Shown here in pieces: positions 56,393 through 64,000 of a stretch of DNA of 64,000 nt. Position 1 is the first letter of the stretch. Each line of letters starts with the position of its first letter. The DNA comes from Symbiodinium natans (lineage: Eukaryota > Sar > Dinophyceae > Suessiales > Symbiodiniaceae). The stretch spans positions 564,001 to 628,000 of the forward strand of contig CAJNDS010000380.1 of assembly GCA_905221605.1 (NCBI GenBank). Direction: 5' to 3'. The notes under the pieces are model-generated. The model was not told where the DNA came from and did no database searches. It saw nothing but the letters and a program-made list of their open reading frames with translations. Position numbers and translations under genes: made by a program.

Positions 56393-57200
56393 TCAGCTAG
56401 ACGCATCTGTGAAGCAGGCCTTGGAATATATCAGGATGTACACATTGAGTGAAAGCTGTACAGCATCCTTCTGAAGAAGAGGTTTTGCAGTGGTATGATC
56501 GTCCGTGTAATATCGTCTGTCTTCACTCATAAGAACAGCTCTGTAGTGCCCGGAAGTGGGGTGTGGACCAAGATGAACAATGCAGGCATGAAGTCTGTAC
56601 AGCTGTCTGGTGGTCACGAGGTCAACGTCGAACACCGGGACGCTTAACGTGCTGGTGATATCAACAGGGCAACTACTTTTTTGCAATGACTCTTCTTCAA
56701 CGCCAAAACGATTGAGCTGCACAATAAGGTGCGATGGCGCTGTCAGCAATCCCGCAAATCCGGCCTGAGCATGCCATTGATCCAACAGGGCTTGAGGTGT
56801 GCAGTGAGCTGAGAGGGGAACCGATAGAAGAAGTGGCATTGTGCTGCCAGCCTCCTCAATGCTGATACGTCCCTCAGCAAGAACACGTCGCTGCCAGTGG
56901 CCCTCGTAGTATTCTGCAAACCCTTTGTCCTGGAGGAACGCAATGAGTTCAGCAGCATCATGCTGCCTGTTGGGCTCGCTCCATTGTCGCATGAGGTTGC
57001 GCCACAACAAAAGCTGCCATACATTCAAAGGCTTGCGTTCTTTGAGGGCCGAACTTAGTGTCCTCATCAGTCCTGCGGGCAGTGAGGGTTGACCCGAACG
57101 GCATGCAATCCAAAGAAGGGCAAGTATGATTGCATTGGTATAGCATGTGTTACCACTGTTGACAAGCTTTGCACGGAGAATGTGTTGCTGGTCCATGCCA
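56393..57200 (-). CDS. LINE 2, C-terminal ubiquitin-specific protease domain
   Basis: About 265 aa to the stop at 56393 and a compact USP fold by motif. The Cys box is LVNSGNTCYTNAIILAL (N-x-G-N-x-C-Y-x-N; catalytic Cys codon 57144-57146). RQHDAAELIAFLQ is the Q-x-D-A-x-E-L/F box, LIVQLNRFGVEEES the R-F strand, and IVHLGPHPTSGHYRAVL the His box (His codon 56546-56548), followed by YYTDDHTT with an Asp in the third catalytic position. The zinc-binding C-x-x-C pairs of large USPs are absent, as in minimal USPs. The frame is open for another 750 bases upstream. By family knowledge the product would cleave ubiquitin or a ubiquitin-like protein from substrates. It lies in the same position as the USP of LINE 1. 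Confidence 0.82.
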
Positions 57201-58235
57201 TGCAAAGGCGACAAATGTGGAGGTGTGGCGGTATGGCTGGTGGGTGAGGCGTGAATCCGGCCTGCATCTGGGTGATCGATGGTCGACTGCCCTCCTCCAG
57301 TGGGGCAAGATCCCCTGTCTGAAGGTACTTGGAGAGCTGCTTCTCGAGGTTGGATCGACTGAGACGTTCCTGGCGATGTGTCATGCCCACTACTTGAGTG
57401 CACGCGTTCCCCGCTAGTCGCAGGAGGTTGGAGTGAAGCTCGTTTGCCTGCTCCGACCGAAGGGCAATGGACAGCATGAACGTGACGGTGGGACTCTTGA
57501 GCTCTGGTGCCAACGGGCGAGTCGGATGGAACCTGGTGATGACCTGGGGATCCTGGGACATTCGCAGGAGGTCTTTCACTTGCTGATGGGCGTCCTCGAG
57601 GGAGATGGGGCTCCGGGCAGGGTCCGTAAGCAGCTTGTTCTCCTCGAAGGACCACTTCAGGTAGAGCCACTGTCCGTCCTTGATGAAGCCCATTTTCGTT
57701 AAGTGAGTCTTGGTTTCCTCCGTGAGCTTGGCCGGGTTTGTCCTGGCTTCGAGCTCTGTGAGGAGGCACAGCCACAGGATGTGTCGCAGTGGGGCCTTCA
57801 CCTCTCCTGCCTCCCGAAGCTCCTTCCACTTCTGGGCAGCCGTGAACATCGCTTCCGGGACTCCCGCTGGAAGTCCAGTCCGGAGCCACAGGACCAGTGA
57901 GGTGTCGAGAGCCAAGATCCTCAGTGCATCTCCCTGGCGTAGCACAAGGCGGATCAGCATCTGACAAAGAAGGAACAGGTTTTGATCGCTGAGGCCCTGC
58001 TGCTTGTCCGAAGAGCGCCTGGAACGAAAGGCTGGCTGCTGAGGGCCCCGACTGGATCCCTTGCCCTTGCCGTGGCGTCCGCCCCCCCCTTTTGCACTAT
58101 CTCCTTGGTGCGCTGCTGCTTCGAAGCCCTCTCCGGGGCATCCTCCTGCTCCTTCTCCGCCTGCTGGCTGGGCATGAATCTTTTGAAGAGGTTCAGCTCT
58201 TCCCCATCTGGAATCTCGGTAGCGTTTGCTGACAT
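57201..58235 (-). pseudogene. Foreign protein module inserted in LINE 2
   Basis: Starts like an independent protein (MSANATEIPDGEELNLFKRF, then acidic/basic sequence), breaks at a C8 run (about 58082-58089), and resumes in another frame as GKGKGSSRG, LSDQNLFLLCQMLIRLVLRQ, AAQKWKELREAGEVKAPLRH and MGFIKDGQWLYLKWSFEENK. It looks like one soluble helical protein of about 330 residues with one homopolymer frameshift. LINE 1 has only an 80-residue linker at this place. The family is unknown; it may be an ORF1 or Gag of another element. Confidence 0.5.
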
Positions 58236-58249
58236 AGTCGAGACCTGAG

Positions 58250-59640
58250 GGTGTCAGGCTAGATTGCAGCATGGCATACATAGATTGCCACAGCACATAG
58301 CAGCCAGTTGCATGCGTGCCCTCAAAGGTGGACTTAGGTATGTGCTGACCACAGTACACGCAGGGCTTTCGCGTTCGAACACAGGAGGCAAGCACTTCTG
58401 AATGCTCGAGCCGATCAAGACAGTCCTTATGTTTGGCACGCATATGTACCTTGATGCGCGACGGATTTGCTGCATATAGCCCGCATTCAGGACAAAAGTT
58501 TTTCATCCTAGCATGAAGTTGGCCTGCTCCGACTACCCGTCTCCATTCTGGACCTGTGGTGACAGCAAGTGCTGTGTAGGAGCTTTCCTGTGAGATCGTC
58601 TGCACAAAAGTGGATACAGGGGAATGGTCACCCAACCCGGAGGTGTTGGCATCCGTATTCGGCGCCGGCTCATTCGATGCAGCCGGAGGCACAGCGGTGT
58701 CAATGTTGGCCTGTGTGGTTGTGGCTGCGGTCAGGACAGGGCAGTTACCAAGCAGGATATGAGAGTTGAAGTTGCGCCAACCATTAAACTCATGCAGGCA
58801 ATGCTTGCATGTGGGCACTCCATGCAGCGCATGCTCGACTTGATTCTGCATTTGTGCCTGTTTTCGCTTTTCAAGGATCTTGGCTTGGCCATGGCTTTTG
58901 ACCCTATGTACTTGCAGCAGGCCTGCAGTGGCGAAGCACGAGGGGCAATCTGGGCATTGGTATGTGCGGGAGATCACAGCATCGACAGGTGTAAGTTGTG
59001 CACGGTCCTGGGTGGAGCTCAACCCTGTGGCATAGGTGGATGAAAGAAGGGCATGCCACTGTGTGACGCGGGTGATGTGCAGATCGGCCTGTGCCTCGTA
59101 CCGCCGACAGTTGGTCCCAACCTCGGCCGAAAGGATGCACAGCGGCTGAAATTTCCATTTTTCAAGAAAATCCCTAGTGGTTTCATGCGTGTGATGGGCC
59201 AGCTGCCCGGTGATCGCTCGAAGTTGTCTGGCAACGTATCCAACCACTTGGATCTGTTCATGGACAGACAGAAGGAGAGACGTGAGTCCATACTTTAGTG
59301 TGGGCCAAATGATGGCCTTCCAGAGTTGCACCCTCTTGATCGTCGATAAGACATTCTTGGTGCAGAGGATGTGTCGCAGCCTGGAAAAAGCCGTGGAGGC
59401 GCAGTGGGTGCGATGTTCCAGGGTATGGGCTTCAAAGCTGCCATAAGAGATTATAACCCCTAGGTACTTGTGCTGGCGGACGATTGGGAAGTCAAGGTCC
59501 GGGCTGACGCGCATGTGCCACTTGTCAGCACGTTTGAAGCGGGCATTGCACAGGAATTTTTCGGCCTTGCGCCCGTGCAAGGAGTATAAAATGACACTCT
59601 TTTGTGCGCTGACGTCCATGCCGAAGTGCCTCAATGTGGT
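58250..59640 (-). pseudogene. LINE 2, RT thumb and C2H2-type zinc fingers
   Basis: After the frameshift near 59620 the frame continues RHFGMDVSAQKSVILYSLHG and HKYLGVIISYGSFEAH (palm/thumb, matching KYLGVYVSYGN of LINE 1). Finger pairs follow: YQCPDCPSCFATAGLLQVHR, CKHCLHEFNGWRNFNSHIL, FCPECGLYAANPSRIKVHMR and CVYCGQHIPKSTFEGTHATG. Their number and spacing match LINE 1. They probably bind the template RNA or target DNA. Confidence 0.72.
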
Positions 59641-62584
59641 GATCAAGATCGTGAGCTGGCTCAGTGTCTGGATCATTGATTTTCCATTGGGCAATGACAT
59701 CATCGGCGAAAAGCGTGAGAATCTCAGCCGCATTGGGCCCCAGTGCTTTAAGCAATTGCTTATAGACAAAGGCCGTGGCGAGACACCATAATGAAGGTGC
59801 GAGATTACATCCTTGTCGAATGCCGCGGCTTGTGCGGCAAGAGCCATGGTGCCCAAAGTGATTAATGCCAACTCGGAGATAAGCATGAACTGCATCGATG
59901 TGCTGTAGTATGTGCTGTGGGATACCCGCATCAACGCAAGCAGCTTGAATGACCCATCTAGGGATGGTGTCAAAGGCTTTTGCAACATCCAGAGAGAAGG
60001 TGAGCCCTCCCGAGCATTCTGTGCGAGTAAGTCCTTGCTGCCGACGTTGGACCATGCGCTCCTTTTTGGGTGCGAGCTGGCGAACGGAATGCAAGTGTGA
60101 AAACACTCTGGCGAGTGCCTCAGGTGCAGATCTGCCACTTACATACGCATATTGCGGGACACCTCGCAGATAGGAGTCAAGGAAGGGCTTAACCATGGAA
60201 GCCAGCATGCTTGCCTGTATTTTGTTGAGTGGATGTAAGAGGCTTATCGGACGCACATCTGAGGGTTGCTGAGCTATTTTAGCGGGTTTGGGCAACAGGC
60301 AAAGGGAAATGTCCGTGAGCTCAGGCTGCGGCGGGTCAGGTAGTGCGGAGAGCGCATCATTGAGGATGCGGGTCGCCTCCTCCGCAATAGCGCTGGCTCC
60401 AAGGGCCCAGAGTATGCCCGGGGCTGCACCTGGAAGAACTGATTTGGGTCGTGGCAGGGCTCGCAGGGCATGCAAGCAGTGATCAGCAGTGTATATCACT
60501 GGACAAGCATCCAGGGCAGGTTCCGCTGAGGGTGCCTGATAAAGTTCTTCATAATACGCGACAAGGGTGTCGCGTTCAGCAGCAGGGCGTTGCACCTGGC
60601 CTTGAGGAGTCCGAATTTGAATTCGTTTGCGCTGTTGCTTGGGGGCAAGCACTTTGAGCATTCTATACACCACTGTATGATTGCCCGATGCAGCTGCTGT
60701 CTCAGCTTGTGACAAGCAGTCATTCAAGAAGTCACGTTTGCGCTGTCTTGCCGCCTGTTTCAGCAGGCGCTCAGCTCGAATGGCCGGTGCAAGGAGTCTC
60801 CATTGGTGAAAGCAGTTGTGAAGTTGGGAGTCTGAGATCGGTGCCTGAAGTAACGCCGCACGTGCCTGCCAGAGGGAAAGGACCTGTTCATGGGGTCTGT
60901 CTTTGATGTCAGGTGGGGATAAGGCAGGTCGGGCACTGGTGTCATGCCAAGCCTGCTTAAGCGCAAGATCGAGCTGGGCCGCAGTGGGCTGAGGCGGAAG
61001 CCGGACTTTTAGGTTGCAGACGAAGTCGGCCTCCAGATTGGGATCCTGCTTGAGGGCGTCGGAAACTTGCCTGGGTTGGATGTTGTTCTGGAGTTCCAGG
61101 GCAGAAGACAGGCCCCATGGCTTCCAGTCTAGAGAGAAGCTGGCCTGTACGGGGATATGTTGAGCACCTTTGCGAGAGGCAGCTACCGGCCAGTTAAACG
61201 GCTTGGCCTTTTTGCTCTCCCTATCACTGTGAAACTGCCTGAGCATGATGAAGTCAATCTGTGTTGCGGCACCTGTGGACTCATTGACGAAGGTAGCAGC
61301 AGGAGCCCTGCCAAAGGTGTTGCAAGCTACGAGGCGATGGACTTCTAAGAACGCACACAGATCGGCAGTGTCGGATTGGGGACCGGACTTTGTGGGTCGA
61401 CCCATGCCAGTGAGCCCTGTCATGTGTGGCAGCGAGGTGTTGAAGTCACCTATAAGACAGAGCGGGTTACGAATAGGGAAGCTGCGAACGGTGGCCTGGA
61501 GCCTCTGAAGAAATCGATGTCGGCGCTCAGTTGCGCCTCTCCACCAGTCCTGTTGATCATCATTCTTTTGATGATACCATGCGTGTTGGTACACATGGAG
61601 CACGTCTAATGGCTGATGGCCTTTGGGGAAGAAGATGCGTACATGCTGCAGCCTGCCGACAAGGACAGGGGTGTGCTTGATCATGTGTGGTTGAGCCAGT
61701 TTCTTGGAAATGCACATGAGTAGACCCGCCTCCTTAGGCTTATGGCTTCCATGATGGATGTATGACCAGTGATCATCGTCCCATTCAAAGTCATCTCGCC
61801 AGTACGTCTCCTGGATACATACGATGTCATGCCCATGCGGAGTCTTTAACAGCCAGGTGAGGAATTCATTCCATACTGTGACCGTTAAGCCTCCCGCGTT
61901 CCAGGTCATAATGCTGCATCTGAGACCTGGTGGTGGGGGACGAGGAGTGGACCGATGTGGAGACGTGGTGTCAGGATGTGACTGTTCACCTCGGCCAAGA
62001 AGGTCGTGGACGGAGCAAAGTCTGCCTCGGTAGCGTGTAATTCCAAAGTGTCTGGCGCGAAGGACTGCTCTCTTAAAAGATCGTTTTCTGCAGCCAGTTA
62101 GTGTAGGGACATAGTGGCCTGGGTTCGCCGGCGTATGGCGAGAAGGAAGTGAGGTACTGGCTCCAGGATCAGTGGCCTCTGATCCAACCCTCGGCTCACC
62201 CGAACTGAATGATGCAGCACGGCTTGCTTGCACTTGCCAAAGAAAGAGTAGTGACAGGAGCAGCCTGGATCGTGTTCTCGTTCGGGACGCGGGTTTGGGA
62301 CCGCGATCAGCCTTTGTTGGCGCATATGGTATGGGGATACAGTGTGTCAGGGAACGAAGGAGAGAAGAAAGAAGGAAGGGAATAAGGGCGGTAAGTGCAT
62401 TCGACACCCAGTCATGCAAGCACCAGAGACAAGCTGCATTGCGTTTTCTCTTGCTCCGGGTGCACGTGCGTAGGTATCTGAATTTCCATCTACGTAGCAG
62501 GTGCCAGGCTTTGCTAGCAATGATCCTGGGTTTAGGAGACATCCGACCCCTGGGTTCAGGGGTGCCATGAAAAAGCGCAGGCAT
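59525..62584 (-). CDS. LINE 2, endonuclease and RT (ORF2 N-terminal part)
   Basis: ATG 62584 opens ORF2, 46 bp after the stop of ORF1; the same frame is open further upstream but there overlaps ORF1. A basic segment GCRKRSFKRAVLRARHFG matches the pre-nuclease segment of LINE 1. Endonuclease motifs are IMTWNAGGL, IVCIQETYW, LIGDFNTSLP, QIDFIML and QHIPV. RT motifs are LLPKPAKIAQQPSDVRPISL, TFSLDVAKAFDTIPRWV, RGIRQGCNLAPSLW and LTLFADDVIAQWK (F-A-D-D near 59696-59710). After this a one-base frame change near 59620 moves the sense to the next frame, so the product is truncated unless the shift is programmed or an error. Confidence 0.82.
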   Translation of the reverse strand: MPALFHGTPEPRGRMSPKPRIIASKAWHLLRRWKFRYLRTCTRSKRKRNAACLWCLHDWVSNALTALIPFLLSSLLRSLTHCIPIPYAPTKADRGPKPASRTRTRSRLLLSLLFLWQVQASRAASFSSGEPRVGSEATDPGASTSLPSRHTPANPGHYVPTLTGCRKRSFKRAVLRARHFGITRYRGRLCSVHDLLGRGEQSHPDTTSPHRSTPRPPPPGLRCSIMTWNAGGLTVTVWNEFLTWLLKTPHGHDIVCIQETYWRDDFEWDDDHWSYIHHGSHKPKEAGLLMCISKKLAQPHMIKHTPVLVGRLQHVRIFFPKGHQPLDVLHVYQHAWYHQKNDDQQDWWRGATERRHRFLQRLQATVRSFPIRNPLCLIGDFNTSLPHMTGLTGMGRPTKSGPQSDTADLCAFLEVHRLVACNTFGRAPAATFVNESTGAATQIDFIMLRQFHSDRESKKAKPFNWPVAASRKGAQHIPVQASFSLDWKPWGLSSALELQNNIQPRQVSDALKQDPNLEADFVCNLKVRLPPQPTAAQLDLALKQAWHDTSARPALSPPDIKDRPHEQVLSLWQARAALLQAPISDSQLHNCFHQWRLLAPAIRAERLLKQAARQRKRDFLNDCLSQAETAAASGNHTVVYRMLKVLAPKQQRKRIQIRTPQGQVQRPAAERDTLVAYYEELYQAPSAEPALDACPVIYTADHCLHALRALPRPKSVLPGAAPGILWALGASAIAEEATRILNDALSALPDPPQPELTDISLCLLPKPAKIAQQPSDVRPISLLHPLNKIQASMLASMVKPFLDSYLRGVPQYAYVSGRSAPEALARVFSHLHSVRQLAPKKERMVQRRQQGLTRTECSGGLTFSLDVAKAFDTIPRWVIQAACVDAGIPQHILQHIDAVHAYLRVGINHFGHHGSCRTSRGIRQGCNLAPSLWCLATAFVYKQLLKALGPNAAEILTLFADDVIAQWKINDPDTEPAHDLDHHIEALRHGRQRTKECHFILLARAQGRKIPVQCPLQTC

Positions 62585-62630
62585 CGCGGGAGCGAACCAG
62601 GCATGAGGTAACAAGTGGCACGAAGGGCCA

Positions 62631-63563
62631 TCATGGTGTATCCCTTGCTCCATCCTCCGTGGCTTCTTCAAGGATGGCTGGAGTGTTGGGGGAGCCTGGG
62701 GCTGCAATGCCCGCATGTGGAGGTCGTCCTTCCAGGATGCCAGGTGCACGGGCTGATGGTCTGATCCAGGCGTGTATGCCGTTGGTCGGTCGGGCTCCGT
62801 ATCCGGGTGGGAGTGTGACCGATGGTGTCCCCTCTGGCGAGTAGGTGAGGGGTAAGGTAATGGCAGCTGGGCGCGGTGCGGGGGGTCCCGCCGGGCGAAA
62901 GTGGCCATCAGAGTGCCCTCCTGCTGTGCAGCCTCCAACGGGTGCTGTTGGGGGATGGGTGGCGGTAATCGGTCGGAGCTCACCATGAGGTGGTGGTCGC
63001 AGAGTGGGTCCCATGCTCTCAGTGGGTGGTGGGGGTCCAGCAGGCAGATGCCCCACTGTGGGTGGAGGTGGTCCTCCAGGTGCTTCCATGGGTGGGCTTG
63101 GTCTGAGTGGAGGCGGGCTTTTGGAGCGTGTTGCTCTGGCTCTGAGCCCAGCTCGAAGAATGCTTGCCGTTCTGGAGGCAGGAGTTTCACCTGTACTGGC
63201 TGCGTAGGCCTCACCTGGAATTGGTGGTCTGATCCTCGGGCCCGATGAAAGTCGGGCACCCCCAATTGCTCCAGCAGGAGTACTGTGAGCATCATCCGTG
63301 TCCGTGGCCGTCCTGGAGGAGGAAGACGGGGAAGTTGGTGCAGCCTTGGGACCTGTTGCGACAGTTGAGCCACAGACTGAGGGGGCCTCGGGCAGGTCAA
63401 GGGCATTCCTATCAGAGTCATTGCTGTCGCTGAGCGTGTGCTCGTCCATCGCCCCATTTCTGTCTTCATTCGAAGGCGCAAACCGCCCCCTCCGCAGGAT
63501 TGAGGGGCCCGGTTTCGAGCTTTGTCCGGTGGCTGGCCTCTTGAGTGTTTTCTTGGGCGCCAT
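62631..63563 (-). CDS. LINE 2 ORF1, Pro-rich disordered protein
   Basis: A 310-aa frame starting MAPKKTLKRPATGQSSKPG, basic at the N-terminus, then Ser/Asp-rich, then a long Pro/Gly/Ala-rich region with repeated PPPPT and GPPPP pieces. No zinc knuckle, RRM or coiled coil is visible. Position just upstream of the endonuclease ORF supports an RNA-binding ORF1 role, but that is inference; the sequence alone shows only a disordered, low-complexity protein. Confidence 0.5.
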   Translation of the reverse strand: MAPKKTLKRPATGQSSKPGPSILRRGRFAPSNEDRNGAMDEHTLSDSNDSDRNALDLPEAPSVCGSTVATGPKAAPTSPSSSSRTATDTDDAHSTPAGAIGGARLSSGPRIRPPIPGEAYAASTGETPASRTASILRAGLRARATRSKSPPPLRPSPPMEAPGGPPPPTVGHLPAGPPPPTESMGPTLRPPPHGELRPITATHPPTAPVGGCTAGGHSDGHFRPAGPPAPRPAAITLPLTYSPEGTPSVTLPPGYGARPTNGIHAWIRPSARAPGILEGRPPHAGIAAPGSPNTPAILEEATEDGARDTP

Positions 63564-64000
63564 AGCGAGGTCAGTACCCTAACGGAACCGAGGGAAGCCC
63601 TTCTACTAGCTGGCCGAAACTCAGCATGGCAGTATATGGGACAAGCATTTTGCAGGGGATGTGCGGTGCTCGCTGGGCGCATGTCCAACAGAAAGAGTGT
63701 GCTCAGAGAATGAGCTCCACACCAGTTGTCGTAGGTCAGGGTCAAATTTCCATGCACAGTCTCCTGGGCAGATTCAGACAAAGTGATTGCTTCCGTGAGT
63801 TCCACGGAGTATCTAGTGTCGATCACAGTCCGCCTGGATGTAGTCTTTGACAGACCTGGGCCAAAGTGAGCAACGGGGAAAACCACAGGAGTGGCTCGCT
63901 GACAGTTCGCAGCACTTGCACATGCCAGTGCGCAAGAGTGAGCTCGGAGCAAACGAGGTGAGGTAGAACGTATGCCCCATTCAAACACAGGACCGCATGC
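63564..64000. other. Region upstream of LINE 2 ORF1, no gene supported
   Basis: Open minus-strand sequence without recognisable motif; probably the 5' untranslated region of LINE 2 or its flank. It runs off the window edge. Confidence 0.35.

Larger units (their letters stand above)
56393..63563 (-). mobile_element. LINE 2: ORF1, endonuclease, RT, zinc fingers, inserted module, USP
   Basis: Minus-strand LINE with a Pro-rich ORF1 and a long ORF2. Order is endonuclease, RT, C2H2-type fingers, an unrelated inserted module (about 57175-58240), then USP. Sequence similarity to LINE 1 is low but the domain order is the same. Two frame changes break ORF2 (near 59620 and within the insertion). The 5' limit is set at the ORF1 start and may extend beyond. 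Confidence 0.75.

Noticed and set aside
62585-63988. Upstream extension of the LINE 2 endonuclease frame to the window edge
   Set aside because: The frame is open but overlaps the better-looking ORF1 and is Pro/Arg/His-rich as expected of a shadow frame; ATG 62584 was preferred.

Overview
The window looks like nuclear DNA of a dinoflagellate, most likely a symbiodiniacean-type alga. The main signs are a 15-base relict of the dinoflagellate trans-spliced leader (54710-54724, minus), CCCTAAA telomere-type repeats, host genes split into short exons on one strand, and very dense retroelements carrying captured enzyme domains. It is not bacterial: the two recognisable host genes are intron-split and there are no operons.

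Host genes, 9-16 kb, minus strand. Two host genes run the same way, as dinoflagellate gene arrays often do. Exons of a TMEM43/LUMA-like membrane protein lie between about 15.75 and 11.56 kb, and a GH13 alpha-amylase follows at about 11.1-9.3 kb. From 1 to 9 kb and from 16.3 to 18.1 kb I can support only simple repeats. A coding-looking terminal exon with a SINE-like 3' tail sits at about 18.1-18.6 kb.

Retroelement mosaic, 18.8-64 kb. (1) 18.8-22.0 kb holds a decayed DIRS-like element A (minus) with methyltransferase-like, reverse transcriptase (RT) and RNase H parts. (2) 22.15-22.8 kb is the first of three long (CTA)n tracts. (3) 25.6-39.4 kb is a decayed LINE (minus) with endonuclease, RT, zinc fingers and a ubiquitin-specific protease (USP) domain. 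It is split by (4), an apparently intact 8.5-kb tyrosine-recombinase retrotransposon C (28612-37120, minus) with split direct repeats. Element C has three open genes: recombinase, Gag-like, and a 1314-aa polyprotein with a 2OG-Fe(II)-dioxygenase-like domain, a C5-methyltransferase-like domain, RT and RNase H. (5) 39.9-49.8 kb is a 4.6-kb near-identical duplication, each copy preceded by (CTA)n; the first copy ends abruptly in telomere-type repeats. (6) The second copy continues into a decayed recombinase element B (48.8-54.0 kb, plus) with the same gene order as C. (7) 54.1-56.2 kb holds Ty1/copia fragments, including an RNase H end fused to a second kind of methyltransferase-like domain. (8) 56.4-63.6 kb is a second, diverged LINE (minus) with a complete-looking USP domain, catalytic Cys and His boxes included.

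The theme is retroelements that encode enzymes able to act on host regulation: a deubiquitinase in two diverged LINEs, methyltransferase-like domains in the recombinase elements and in a copia element, and a dioxygenase-like domain beside one of the methyltransferases. All functional statements rest on motif reading by eye; no database search was run.
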